A stretch of 37,022 nucleotides of DNA, taken from assembly GCA_934233735.1 (NCBI GenBank), contig CAKQGQ010000021.1, positions 1 to 37,022 of the forward strand. Direction: 5' to 3'. The notes under the pieces are model-generated. The model made no database searches and was not told where the DNA came from. It saw nothing but the letters and a program-made list of their open reading frames with translations. Shown here in pieces: positions 14,993 through 23,050 of the stretch. This DNA comes from an uncultured Clostridia bacterium (GTDB taxonomy: Bacteria; Bacillota; Clostridia; Peptostreptococcales; Anaerovoracaceae). Each line of letters starts with the position of its first letter. Position 1 is the stretch's first letter. The translations under genes were made by a program, and so were the position numbers.

Positions 14993-16824
14993 TATTTATC
15001 CCCTTTGTTTCCTGCATCCGTCAGCGTATCGTTTGTATCATTGGTTCCGTTTAATTCGTCATCCCAGCTGTCCCAAAGTTCCTGTTCCTTCTTTGCAGCT
15101 TTTGCTTTTTTTCTCTTTTTCAAAATAACGCTGGTGACGATTCCCAACACAACTGCGACTGCAGCGACAATCCACCAGTTGAATCCGCCTTCTTCCGCAT
15201 CCGGATCCTCCATTCCCGGATCGTCCATACCCGGGTCGCTCGGCTGCATCGCCTGAACATCCATCGTAACCGGGAAAATTCTTTCCTTGGAATCCCCGTT
15301 TCCGTCTTCGTAGCTCACTTTAATGTCGAACGAGCTTTCTCCGGCTGCCGCTGCGGTTATCGCAAATGCGATGGTTCCGTTTTTGCCGGGTTCAAGATTT
15401 CCGACTGTCTGCAAAGGACTCGCTGACTGAACATCGCCTTCAAGACTTGCTTCCACATTCGCAATATCGGTTTTGCTTTTATTGACATAGTTAAGCGTAA
15501 TGCTTATCTCGTCGCCTTCGGTTATGTAATCCGGAACAACCGGATTCGAAATTTCAAATTTATCAGGCTGATAAACCGGTACGGAAAGCTTAATATCGGC
15601 ACTCGTCGAAGTTCTCTTCTTTTGGTCGACATATTCATATTTAAAGTTCAAAGACACCGTCTGCGCACCGTTTGTCACGGTTTTCATCACCTTCATCGGA
15701 ATGCTTACCGATTTGGAAGCCCCCGGTTTTACCTTGTTAAAGAAGAAGGAGTTGGTTGAGCCATTAATCATCATGCCTTCTCCGCCTTCTGCCGTAACAA
15801 CCAGATTCTCAACATTCAGCTCGCTGCTCGTATTTTTAAACTTGAAGCTGAAGTTAAACTCGCTGCCGGCAGGGACAGATGAACTTCCATAGTTGAATTT
15901 CGTCACGATGATATTCGGAACCGGACTGGTCGGTTCTTCCTCTTCTTTTTTATTATCGTCCTTTTTCTCTTTTACATATGCGGGAACGGTTACTCTGCCC
16001 TTCGCAGTTCCGTTTTGCGTATTCACTCTGTTGTAATAGTCAAATTCGATTTCCGCGTCTACGTACTGGTTTGCACTTTGAATGTCCTTCAGACCCTTCA
16101 CCTGAAGCTGCACGGTTGCGGTTCTTCCCGTATTGATGTTTCCGAGCTGGAATGAAGATGCTCCGCCGACGATCATCAGAGAATCCGAGGTCGTGAAGGA
16201 AACAACCGGGTTCTGCATGTTTGCTTTTCCGACATTTTTAATGCTGATATCCAGCGTCATTGTTTCGCCGGCTTTGATGTCATGCGGCAGTTCGTTTCGG
16301 CTGACAACCGCTTTCGGCGACGGAATCGGATCCGGTGTAGACGGCTCTGACGGAGTATCCGCAGGTTCCGTATAGACTTCTGCTTCGGTAATGGTTGTTT
16401 CCAGTGGCTGGTAAGCTGTAGCACCGTTTCGGATCATAATTTTAAAGCTCTGTCCCACACCTTTGTATTTCAGGTCTTTAAAGGTAACTTTAAATGCAAA
16501 GGAAGAGCCTCCTTTTATTTCTTCCAGGCTTCCATCTTTAATCGTCCCTCCGCTGAAGCTGTCACTAAGCCTTGAAATATCAAGATCTCCGAGATTCACG
16601 CCCGGACTTGATGTTGAGTTGTACTTTACTTTCAGCGTGATGTCCACACTGTTTCCTTTTCGAATCGTGGTACGGTTTACATCGTATCCGGTCACTACAA
16701 ACTCATTGCCGCTTCCCGAATCTGCTTTCGAGCCGTCATCAGCAAACGCAAACGCGCTCATCGACGCCAATGCCATCACAAACGCCATACATATAACAAA
16801 ACTTTTTTTAAAAATCTTTTTCAT
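14992..16824 (-). CDS. Membrane-anchored surface protein with CARDB-like repeats
   Basis: 610 residues. A signal peptide (MKKIFKKSFVICMAFVMALA, cut near ASMSAFAFA) is followed by several Ig-like beta domains resembling CARDB/COG1361 (phrases such as VTFKDLKYKGVGQSFKIMIR, ISIKNVGKANMQNPVVSFTT, SFKFKNTSSELNVENLVVTA, ITLNYVNKSKTDIANVEASL). Near the C-terminus come an acidic linker, one membrane span (WWIVAAVAVVLGIVTSVIL), a lysine-rich stop and an acidic tail with repeated NDT. No LPxTG motif. Sandwiched between the ABC ATPase and permease genes, it is likely the extracellular partner of that transporter. The start is chosen at 16822-16824 (GGGGA upstream); an ATG at 16836 without a ribosome site is possible. 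Confidence 0.82.
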   Translation of the reverse strand: MKKIFKKSFVICMAFVMALASMSAFAFADDGSKADSGSGNEFVVTGYDVNRTTIRKGNSVDITLKVKYNSTSSPGVNLGDLDISRLSDSFSGGTIKDGSLEEIKGGSSFAFKVTFKDLKYKGVGQSFKIMIRNGATAYQPLETTITEAEVYTEPADTPSEPSTPDPIPSPKAVVSRNELPHDIKAGETMTLDISIKNVGKANMQNPVVSFTTSDSLMIVGGASSFQLGNINTGRTATVQLQVKGLKDIQSANQYVDAEIEFDYYNRVNTQNGTAKGRVTVPAYVKEKKDDNKKEEEEPTSPVPNIIVTKFNYGSSSVPAGSEFNFSFKFKNTSSELNVENLVVTAEGGEGMMINGSTNSFFFNKVKPGASKSVSIPMKVMKTVTNGAQTVSLNFKYEYVDQKKRTSTSADIKLSVPVYQPDKFEISNPVVPDYITEGDEISITLNYVNKSKTDIANVEASLEGDVQSASPLQTVGNLEPGKNGTIAFAITAAAAGESSFDIKVSYEDGNGDSKERIFPVTMDVQAMQPSDPGMDDPGMEDPDAEEGGFNWWIVAAVAVVLGIVTSVILKKRKKAKAAKKEQELWDSWDDELNGTNDTNDTLTDAGNKGDK

Positions 16825-16838
16825 AATTTTCCCCATTC

Positions 16839-17570
16839 TTATACTATATTTTCTTCCTGCTGATTCGTCCTTACATCGCTGACAATCTGACCGTCGATTA
16901 AGGTCACAATTCGATCCGCATAGGTCGTCATTTCAGGATCGTGCGAAACCAAAACGATTGTCTGATGAAAAGTCCTGGCGAACTTCCGAATCATCTGCAT
17001 AACCTCTTTTGTCGTCTTCGTGTCCAGATTTCCTGTCGGCTCATCCGCAAAAACAATCTCCGGACGACTGATAAACGCCCTGGCAATACCTGCTCTCTGC
17101 TGCTGGCCGCCGGACATCTGCCCCGGGAAATGGTTCATGCGGTTCAAAAGCCCCACACGGTGAAGCATTTTTTTCGCTTCCAATTCCCGTGTCTCCTTTG
17201 GAATGCCGCGAAACATCAAAGGCATCGCAACATTTTCAACCGCCGTCAATTCTTTCAGCAGATTATACGACTGAAAGACGAAGCCGATATGCTCCTGCCG
17301 GAATGCCGCCAGCTCGTTCTCGTTCATTCTCGAAATCGATCTTCCGCCTATCAAAACCTGTCCCCGTGTCGGTTTTTCAAGTCCTGCGAGCTGATTCAGC
17401 AAAGTACTCTTGCCGGAACCGGAAGTTCCGAAAATGCAGCAGATTTCTCCCCGGTTAATCGAAAGGTTGATGTTCTTTAAAGCGATGACATGTTCTTCGC
17501 CCATAACATAAACCTTGCTGAGGTTCTGCACCTGAATCACAGGTCTTTTTCCGGAATCTTTTTTCTCCAT
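16839..17570 (-). CDS. ABC transporter ATP-binding protein, LolD/MacB type
   Basis: 243 residues, complete: Walker A GTSGSGKS (48-55), Q-loop Q100, signature MSGGQQQR (152-159), Walker B EIVFADEP (171-178) and H-loop H210. The stretch VAMPLMFRGIPKETRE and QQRAGIARAFISRPEIVFAD is typical of the MacB/LolD/FtsE group, which pairs with FtsX-like permeases. The ATG at 17568-17570 has GGAAGGGG upstream. It is the first gene of a four-gene minus-strand operon; the surface protein gene starts 14 bp after it. Confidence 0.93.
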   Translation of the reverse strand: MEKKDSGKRPVIQVQNLSKVYVMGEEHVIALKNINLSINRGEICCIFGTSGSGKSTLLNQLAGLEKPTRGQVLIGGRSISRMNENELAAFRQEHIGFVFQSYNLLKELTAVENVAMPLMFRGIPKETRELEAKKMLHRVGLLNRMNHFPGQMSGGQQQRAGIARAFISRPEIVFADEPTGNLDTKTTKEVMQMIRKFARTFHQTIVLVSHDPEMTTYADRIVTLIDGQIVSDVRTNQQEENIV

Positions 17571-17625
17571 AAATTACCCCTTCCTTATTAAATTTTATTA
17601 TGCATTTTCTGCTATATACATGTAC

Positions 17626-17654
17626 ATTTTATTATAAATATTGAATATGTGCAA
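17626..17654 (-). promoter_or_regulatory. Promoter of the ABC/surface-protein operon
   Basis: TTGCAC (17654-17649) and TAAAAT (17631-17626), 17-bp spacer. The start region carries ATGTACAT, a short palindrome that might be an operator. The remaining 17655-17800 is AT-rich with no clear signal. Confidence 0.55.
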
Positions 17655-17807
17655 CGCTTTTAATCGACATTTTTCAGCGAAATTTTCAAGAATAAACAGA
17701 CTTAAAATTTCCAAAAAACAGAAAAAGTACAAATCATTACATAAAAAATCCTTTTTTTGATGTTTTTGCATTTTCTTCTTTCTTTTTGTATTTTTTTGCG
17801 GTATGAT

Positions 17808-17836
17808 TTGAATACATCTTAGGTCGCACTTAATAA
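17808..17836 (+). promoter_or_regulatory. Possible promoter of the zinc-ribbon microprotein
   Basis: TTGAAT (17808-17813), 17 bp, TAATAA (17831-17836). The leader would be very short, ending in the ribosome site at 17846-17853. An alternative -10 (TATGAT, 17802-17807) has no good -35. Confidence 0.35.
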
Positions 17837-17860
17837 GATCAGAACAAAGGAGGTATAGAT

Positions 17861-17971
17861 ATGAGTCAGAAATGTAATTGCTCGCTATGCGGAAACATGT
17901 ATCATACGGTCGCCTTTCATAGCGGTTTCGTATGCGAAAGCTGCATTGATTATATTAGGTCGAATGACTGA
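17861..17971 (+). CDS. Zinc-ribbon microprotein, 36 residues
   Basis: A small frame with an ideal ribosome site, AAAGGAGG, 7 nt before the ATG. The product starts MSQKCNCSLCGNMYHTVAFH and ends VCESCIDYIRSND. Two CxxC knuckles (C7/C10 and C25/C28) spaced 14 residues apart, with an extra C5 and H15/H20, fit a single structural zinc site as in zinc ribbons or treble clefs. Nothing else is attached, so it would act alone or as a clamp on a partner. It stands alone between divergent and convergent minus-strand genes. I know no function. The even cysteine pairing and the strong ribosome site make a chance frame unlikely. Confidence 0.72.
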   Translation: MSQKCNCSLCGNMYHTVAFHSGFVCESCIDYIRSND

Positions 17972-18092
17972 GATGAAACTATGAGAAAAGAGAAAACTGT
18001 TCAGAAGTCTTGAAATCCAAATTAAAATTGCCAATACCTTCAAAGAGACTGCTCTAAGCTGTTCTCTTAACACAAAAACGCAGCTTTGTTTC

Positions 18093-18137
18093 GAAGGGCG
18101 TCCTCCTTTTTCTTATTCCATAATTCGGACGCCCTTC
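18093..18137. repeat. Inverted repeat downstream of the flavin reductase gene
   Basis: Perfect 11-bp arms, GAAGGGCGTCC (18093-18103) and GGACGCCCTTC (18127-18137), around a 23-nt loop. Neither strand has a T run right after it, so it is not a standard terminator; it may protect the 3' end or act as a factor-dependent stop. Confidence 0.6.
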
Positions 18138-18149
18138 TCCATACCAAAA

Positions 18150-18800
18150 CTAAACTTTTTTCTTTGCAGTGCGACGGCTTCTGTTTTTTTCGACGCGCTC
18201 GATATGCGCCTGCTTGTTTACTCGCTTCCTGGTTTTCGGCTTCATCACGGAATAGCCGAATCTTCCGATCGGATTTTTCTTCATGCCGAAGTATTCACCG
18301 TGCACATAGGCAACCAGACCTGCCGCAGCGAAATCGACCTTGCCCTTTTCGTCCACAAGCGACTCGTTGACATGCATATTGACGATTTCCGCAACGAACA
18401 TATCATGCGTCGGATACTCATGTACCTCTTTGACCTTGCACTCAAGATTTATCGGAGCCTCTGCAATCAGCGGGCAGTTTACCATCTCCGCCGGCTGTGC
18501 GGTCAGATTCATTTTTTCAAATTTGTCGACTTCCCGACCGGATTTCACGCCGCAGAAATCCGCAGCGAAAGCCAGCGGCTCGTTCACAAGGTTAATTACG
18601 AACTCTCCGCTTTCCGAAATCAGCTTGTGGGAATGTCTGGATTTCCGCACGGAAATATAGGTGAGCGGCGGATTGGAATTGATGATTCCCGTCCACGCTA
18701 TCGTTATGATATTTTTTTCTGAATCGCTGCCGCAGGAAACCATCACTGCGGGCACCGGGCTGAGAACGGCACCCGGCTTAAATGTCTTTTTATTTTCCAT
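18150..18800 (-). CDS. Flavin reductase-like FMN-binding protein (flavoredoxin type)
   Basis: 216 residues. The protein contains PVPAVMVSCGSDSEKNIITI and AWTGIINSNPPLTYISVRKS, then GEFVINLVNEPLAFAADFCG, the FMN-binding split-barrel of the flavin reductase/flavoredoxin family that binds FMN and often moves electrons from NAD(P)H or ferredoxin. Middle and end (ECKVKEVHEYPTHDMFVAEI, YFGMKKNPIGRFGYS) are typical. The C-terminus has an unusual basic tail of about 30 residues (KPKTRKRVNKQAHIERVEKN and on), which could bind nucleic acid or an acidic partner; the DNA shows no frameshift. Start overlaps the rluD end by 11 bp. Last gene of the long minus-strand series. Confidence 0.88.
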   Translation of the reverse strand: MENKKTFKPGAVLSPVPAVMVSCGSDSEKNIITIAWTGIINSNPPLTYISVRKSRHSHKLISESGEFVINLVNEPLAFAADFCGVKSGREVDKFEKMNLTAQPAEMVNCPLIAEAPINLECKVKEVHEYPTHDMFVAEIVNMHVNESLVDEKGKVDFAAAGLVAYVHGEYFGMKKNPIGRFGYSVMKPKTRKRVNKQAHIERVEKNRSRRTAKKKV

Positions 18801-19731
18801 CTCTGATCCTTTCTAAAATCTTTTGAAAATCCTCCGGAAGAGGTCTTGTAAATTCCATGTATTTCCCCGTCGTCGGATGTACGAATCCCAAAACCTCCGC
18901 ATGAAGAAGCTGCCCGTCTGCGGCAATTGCCTGCTTCGACGGTCCGTACAGCAGATCTCCGACCAGCGGATGCTTGATATATGCCATATGCACGCGAATC
19001 TGGTGCGTTCTTCCCGTCTCCAGCTGCGCCTCAATCAGAGTATACTTTCCGAAGCGCTCTGCTACCTTCCAGTGTGTCACTGCCCGCTTCGAGTTCTGCT
19101 GCGTCACCGCCTGTCTGAGCCGATTCTTCGGGTCACGCCCGATTGGCGCGTCCACCGTTCCCTCGTCTTCGGTGAAATTGTTGTATACAAGCGCTTTGTA
19201 TCGCCTTGTAATGCTGTGCTCCGCAAGCTGCGCAGAAAGCGATTCGTGTGCTTTATTATTCTTTGCAATCATTAAAAGACCGCTCGTATCCTTATCGATT
19301 CGATGCACGATTCCCGGACGAACAACCCCGTTAATAGACGAAAGCCTGTCTGCGCAATGAAACATAATTGCATTGACAAGCGTTCCGGTGTAATTACCGA
19401 CAGCCGGATGCACGACCATTCCCTTCGGCTTATTCACAACCAGCACATCGTCATCTTCATATACAATGTCGAGAGGAATGTCCTCCGGCTCGATTATGAG
19501 CTGCTTCGGCTCCGGAAGCGTAAGCTCCACGCAGTCTCCGACCTTTCCTTTATACTTTTTTGAAGTCATCGGCTCGCCGTTGAGGACTACGCCGCCTTCT
19601 TCAATCAATTTTTGGATAAAGCTCCTGGAAGTTTCCGGAAGCAGCAAAGAAAGCACTGAATCAATTCGAGTGCTTTGGGTTTCTTCGTCTATATAAAATG
19701 TAAAGCGATTGTTCTCACCGGTTTGCGTCAT
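18790..19731 (-). CDS. RluA/RluD family 23S rRNA pseudouridine synthase
   Basis: 313 residues. An N-terminal S4 RNA-binding domain (TRIDSVLSLLLPETSRSFIQ onward, with GGVVLNGEPM) precedes the catalytic domain with DDDVLVVNKPKGMVVHPAVG and the active-site motif HRIDKDTSGLL, in which the first Asp is the catalytic nucleophile of the family. LETGRTHQIRVHMAYI is also conserved. It converts uridines to pseudouridine, most likely in 23S rRNA (RluD sites 1911/1915/1917), which is inference. The ATG at 19729-19731 is chosen because GGAGG lies 6 nt before it; an ATG 6 nt upstream abuts the site. The gene overlaps lspA by 17 bp, the common lspA-rluD pair. Confidence 0.94.
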   Translation of the reverse strand: MTQTGENNRFTFYIDEETQSTRIDSVLSLLLPETSRSFIQKLIEEGGVVLNGEPMTSKKYKGKVGDCVELTLPEPKQLIIEPEDIPLDIVYEDDDVLVVNKPKGMVVHPAVGNYTGTLVNAIMFHCADRLSSINGVVRPGIVHRIDKDTSGLLMIAKNNKAHESLSAQLAEHSITRRYKALVYNNFTEDEGTVDAPIGRDPKNRLRQAVTQQNSKRAVTHWKVAERFGKYTLIEAQLETGRTHQIRVHMAYIKHPLVGDLLYGPSKQAIAADGQLLHAEVLGFVHPTTGKYMEFTRPLPEDFQKILERIRDGK

Positions 19732-20194
19732 TGGCATCCTCCGATTTGTCGAATTTAAAAATGTAAACAACCAAAAGCAGACAGCCCGCACAGACTGCAA
19801 TATCTGCAATGTTAAAAATCCATTCCCATCCCGGAATTGCTGTGAAGTCCAAAAAATCCGTCACGCTGCCTTTCCAAATACGGTCAATCAGATTTCCGAT
19901 GCCGCCTGAGACGATCATTTCAATAGCAAGCAGAAGCGTCCAATGCGCCTTGGGGTGCTTTTCCATATACCACACCGCCGCTGCCATCGCTGCAACAGGA
20001 AGTGCGGTCAAAAGCAGCAGATTACCCTCGAAAAGGCTCATTGCGCCGCCTGTATTGGAGATATGCGTGATTTTGAAAAAATCGCCGATTACCGAAAAAG
20101 ACTCCCCAATCTGCATCGTATTTCGAACTATGAGCTTTGCAGCTTGATCGACAAGGATGATTGCCGCAATTATGCAGTATCTGAATTTTCTCAT
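19715..20194 (-). CDS. lspA: Lipoprotein signal peptidase (signal peptidase II)
   Basis: 159 residues, normal length, four membrane spans. It cuts signal peptides from diacylated prolipoproteins in the membrane. The catalytic aspartates lie in GGIGNLIDRIWKGSVTDFLD and in FNIADIAVCAG, in the expected order. The N-terminus VDQAAKLIVRNTMQIGESFS and THISNTGGAMSLF match the family. The start overlaps the divIVA stop (ATGA), so it is coupled. Followed by rluD. Confidence 0.96.
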   Translation of the reverse strand: MRKFRYCIIAAIILVDQAAKLIVRNTMQIGESFSVIGDFFKITHISNTGGAMSLFEGNLLLLTALPVAAMAAAVWYMEKHPKAHWTLLLAIEMIVSGGIGNLIDRIWKGSVTDFLDFTAIPGWEWIFNIADIAVCAGCLLLVVYIFKFDKSEDANDANR

Positions 20195-20823
20195 CGAATA
20201 TTCACCATGGTTTTCTTGAGGTCAACCTTTTCCTCTGCGGCCGGCTGTTCTTCCTTTTCCTCTTCGTCCGCAGATACCGAAGCTTCCGGAGCGGATGCCG
20301 CAGAAGCTTCCTCAATGCTCTTTCCATTATAATCGGTCATGGATGCCGGAAGGAAGTCCTTCTCAAAATCCTCGATAATGTCATTTCCCACGAAATCCAG
20401 ACGCTCAAGCTCCGATTCAAGCAGGTTCTTATATCTTCCTCTGAGCATTTCCAGCTTGGTTCGCAGGCGGCTGCCTTCTTCCGTCAGCTTGGAAATCGAC
20501 TCCTTCGCGTCCTTCGTTATAATATTAGCTTCCATCTCTGCATTTTTCAGCAGAATTTCCGCCCGTCTTTCCGCGCTGGCAGCGATGTCATTCATCAGCG
20601 ACTTTGCGGCTTCCAGCGTTTCGTATACTGTCGTCTCGGTGTTCATGTGCTTATCCACCTGCACATGAGCTTTGCCCAGTTCTTCTTTCAGCTGTCTGTT
20701 TTCGCGGATTAATTTTTCCATATCCAGAATCACTAAATCCAGAAAATCATCCACTTCATCCGGGCTGTATCCCTTTTTCGTTCTCGAAAACTGTTTATTT
20801 TCAATATCGGAAGGTGTAATCAT
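20191..20823 (-). CDS. divIVA: DivIVA domain protein
   Basis: 210 residues. MITPSDIENKQFSRTKKGYS then PDEVDDFLDLVILDME is the membrane-curvature-binding N-terminal DivIVA domain. A long coiled coil fills about residues 30-160, and the C-terminal 40 residues are Glu/Ala-rich and disordered. DivIVA marks the septum and poles and steers division or wall growth. Located next to sepF, as in most Gram-positives. GGAGGAAACCG ribosome site. Confidence 0.94.
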   Translation of the reverse strand: MITPSDIENKQFSRTKKGYSPDEVDDFLDLVILDMEKLIRENRQLKEELGKAHVQVDKHMNTETTVYETLEAAKSLMNDIAASAERRAEILLKNAEMEANIITKDAKESISKLTEEGSRLRTKLEMLRGRYKNLLESELERLDFVGNDIIEDFEKDFLPASMTDYNGKSIEEASAASAPEASVSADEEEKEEQPAAEEKVDLKKTMVNIR

Positions 20824-20835
20824 TCGGTTTCCTCC

Positions 20836-21348
20836 TTATCTTCCCGACCACGGGCTTTTGCCTGCACCGAAGTCAAAGCCGCCTCTTTCTTCCTGGTTCG
20901 TGGTAATATCTACTTTTTCCGGTGCGAAAATGAAGATATTGTTGGCTACTTTCTGTACATTTCCGTTCAGCGCATAGGTTGCTCCGCTCAGGAAATCGAA
21001 AATCTTCTTGGCTGTCTCGGTTTCAATCTTTTCTAAATTGATGACAACCGGGCGTCTTCCCTTCAGGCTGTCTACAAGCTTCGGACATTCGTCAAAGCTC
21101 TTCGGCTCGATTACGACAAGCGTAAAGGTGCTCGTACCTGCGATGGAGAGTTTCTTTTCCATCGGAATCGCTTTGGAATTATCCGCAAAAGAAGTCTTCG
21201 GCTGAAAAGATCCTCCAATCGGCTTGCGCACGGTGGTTTCTTCTTTCATCGCCTGCTCTTTCGCAGCAGCAATTTCCTCCGGTGAAAAATCATCATCCGG
21301 AACCTCTTCAATTCCTACCAGTTTTTTAAAAGTGTCTGAAAATCCCAT
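20836..21348 (-). CDS. sepF: Cell division protein SepF
   Basis: 170 residues. An N-terminal amphipathic membrane anchor (MGFSDTFKKLVGIEE), a disordered linker, then the SepF core: VVIEPKSFDECPKLVDSLKG, RRPVVINLEKIETETAKKIF, DFLSGATYALNGNVQKV and NIFIFAPEKVDI. SepF polymerises and tethers FtsZ filaments to the membrane. It starts one base after the yggS stop, with GGGAGG inside the end of yggS. Confidence 0.96.
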   Translation of the reverse strand: MGFSDTFKKLVGIEEVPDDDFSPEEIAAAKEQAMKEETTVRKPIGGSFQPKTSFADNSKAIPMEKKLSIAGTSTFTLVVIEPKSFDECPKLVDSLKGRRPVVINLEKIETETAKKIFDFLSGATYALNGNVQKVANNIFIFAPEKVDITTNQEERGGFDFGAGKSPWSGR

Positions 21349-21349
21349 T

Positions 21350-22060
21350 TTAGTTTCCTCCCATTTTTCTCGAGTAGTCTCTGGCTCCGAATATCGATGT
21401 CCCGACTCTTATCAGCGTTGAGCCTTCTTCAATCGCAACCTCAAAATCGTTTGACATTCCCATCGAGAGATATTTGAAATCAATCCGAGGGTTGCTCGAT
21501 TTTCCATATTCGTCGTAAAGCTTCTTAACCGCCGCAAAATACTGCGCTGCATCTTCCGGATTGTCTTCAAACGGTGCGATGCACATAAGCCCGCGAATCC
21601 GAATGTTCGGGCAGTTTTCCAAAATGTCCTCAATCAGTTTTCCGGTTTCCTCCGTCGTAATGCCGAACTTGCTTTCTTCCATCGCGGAGTTGACCTGAAT
21701 CAAAATGTCCATCGTAATGCCGTGCTGTGCCGCACGCTTATCAATTTCCTCCGCAAGCTTCAGTGAATCCACGGAGTGAATCATGCACACTTTGTCGATG
21801 ATATATTTTACTTTATTCGTCTGAAGATGTCCGATTAAATGCCATCTTACCGGCTTGACACCCTCATACTTATTCATAATTTCCTGTACTTTATTTTCGC
21901 CGATGTCTGTGATTCCGCAGTCAATCGCTTCGTTTATCTCATCGACATCGTGAAGCTTCGTTACCGCAACCAGCAAAACATCCTCGCCCTTTCTTCCGGA
22001 GCGCTCTGCCGCCTCGTTTTTCAGCTGCGTGATGTGTGCAATATTTTCCTTAATTGACAT
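21350..22060 (-). CDS. YggS family pyridoxal phosphate homeostasis protein
   Basis: 236 residues. Alanine racemase-like barrel: LLVAVTKLHDVDEINEAIDC carries the PLP-binding lysine (VTK), then GITDIGENKVQEI, WHLIGHLQTNKVKYI, IHSVDS, QVNSAMEESKFG and LSMGMSNDFEVAIEEGSTLI with RVGTSIFG. It buffers intracellular PLP and has no known enzymatic product. The ATG at 22058-22060 has AGGAG upstream; a longer frame starting inside the HlyD-like gene is rejected. It sits before sepF as in many Firmicutes and overlaps the preceding gene by 11 bp. Confidence 0.95.
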   Translation of the reverse strand: MSIKENIAHITQLKNEAAERSGRKGEDVLLVAVTKLHDVDEINEAIDCGITDIGENKVQEIMNKYEGVKPVRWHLIGHLQTNKVKYIIDKVCMIHSVDSLKLAEEIDKRAAQHGITMDILIQVNSAMEESKFGITTEETGKLIEDILENCPNIRIRGLMCIAPFEDNPEDAAQYFAAVKKLYDEYGKSSNPRIDFKYLSMGMSNDFEVAIEEGSTLIRVGTSIFGARDYSRKMGGN

Positions 22061-23015
22061 TTTCCTCACTCCTTTTCGCCTCGTCAGCATTTTCGCTGCC
22101 TTTCAATATTTCATCATAGTTCTTGACGGTCGAAACCGTCTTTCCTTCACTGTCGTAAAAATAGTTCTTTTCCACTGCGGTAACCTCGCCATCCTGTGCC
22201 AATATGCTGATTGGCGTGAAGTTATAATTGCCGAACTTGTCCTTCACATAAACGCCCTTCGTGCCGTCTTCCTCCGCAATGCTGGAAGTCTCCAGCAAAA
22301 TCCCACTTCTGCTTGAACGAATCAGCCTGCAGTTTTTCGCTCTGTACTTATCAAAAAATTCATAATAACGGTTGCAGGAAAGCACGATTTTTTTCTTGCT
22401 GCCCTCATCCGTCAAAGCTTTCAGCTTCATCTTCAGGCGCGTTCCGTCTTTAAAATCAACCGTAACATTATGCCCTTCCTCAAAGCCGTCTGCCTTATCA
22501 GCATCCAGCCATGCTAAAAGATACCATTCCTTGTTATCGACAATTTTAAAAATGGCGTCCCCCGCCGAAGCGTCCTTCTTGCAGTCGTTTACCTTGAATT
22601 CATCGGTCTGCGTCTTTTCCAAGCTTGTCTGCGTGATATTTTCGATATTGTCCGGTGTAAGCGAATTTTCCATCCCGTCATAAAAATAGCTGACAACACC
22701 GCGGCTTTCTGTGTAATAGCCTGTCCCCGCAAGCGTGACAATCTTGCTGCCGCTCCGCATCAGCCTGCCCTGACCGATAACCCGTTTAACGATTCCTGCG
22801 TTCTGCGCCTTGTAAACCGCTTCATCCCTCACAAAAAGGCAATCTGCGTCCACACCTGCCTCCAAGATTCCGTACTCCGCCACATAAGTTTCCACGAAAA
22901 TATCCGACACACGCGGCACGATATAGATGTATATATACAGGAAGGCAAACAGTATGATGAATCCGAAGACCCATATTTTTGTCCTTGTTTTTTTCTTCGT
23001 CGTTTGATTACTCAT
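22050..23015 (-). CDS. HlyD-like membrane adaptor protein next to the division cluster
   Basis: 321 residues. A basic N-terminus (MSNQTTKKKTRTKIW), one membrane span (VFGFIILFAFLYIYIYIVP), then an extracytoplasmic part with a split biotinyl-lipoyl-like motif (EAVYKAQNAGIVKRVIGQGR and LMRSGSKIVTLAG) and a beta-barrel region, like HlyD-type periplasmic adaptors. The usual long coiled-coil hairpin is short or missing. Such genes commonly precede yggS-sepF in Clostridia; the role is unknown and no transporter lies beside it. No ribosome site precedes the ATG at 23013-23015, and a promoter places +1 at the start codon, so the message may be leaderless. Confidence 0.8.
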   Translation of the reverse strand: MSNQTTKKKTRTKIWVFGFIILFAFLYIYIYIVPRVSDIFVETYVAEYGILEAGVDADCLFVRDEAVYKAQNAGIVKRVIGQGRLMRSGSKIVTLAGTGYYTESRGVVSYFYDGMENSLTPDNIENITQTSLEKTQTDEFKVNDCKKDASAGDAIFKIVDNKEWYLLAWLDADKADGFEEGHNVTVDFKDGTRLKMKLKALTDEGSKKKIVLSCNRYYEFFDKYRAKNCRLIRSSRSGILLETSSIAEEDGTKGVYVKDKFGNYNFTPISILAQDGEVTAVEKNYFYDSEGKTVSTVKNYDEILKGSENADEAKRSEENVN

Positions 23016-23021
23016 TATTAT

Positions 23022-23050
23022 ATTTTATCACAAGAGTTTGCACAGCACAA
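23022..23050 (-). promoter_or_regulatory. Possible internal promoter giving a leaderless HlyD-like mRNA
   Basis: TTGTGC (23050-23045) and TAAAAT (23027-23022), 17-bp spacer. The expected start, seven bases further, is the A of the ATG at 23015. Confidence 0.45.

Noticed and set aside
17885..18073. 62-codon GTG-started minus-strand frame opposite the microprotein
   Set aside because: No ribosome site near the GTG, hydrophobic shadow sequence, and it overlaps the better supported zinc-ribbon frame.
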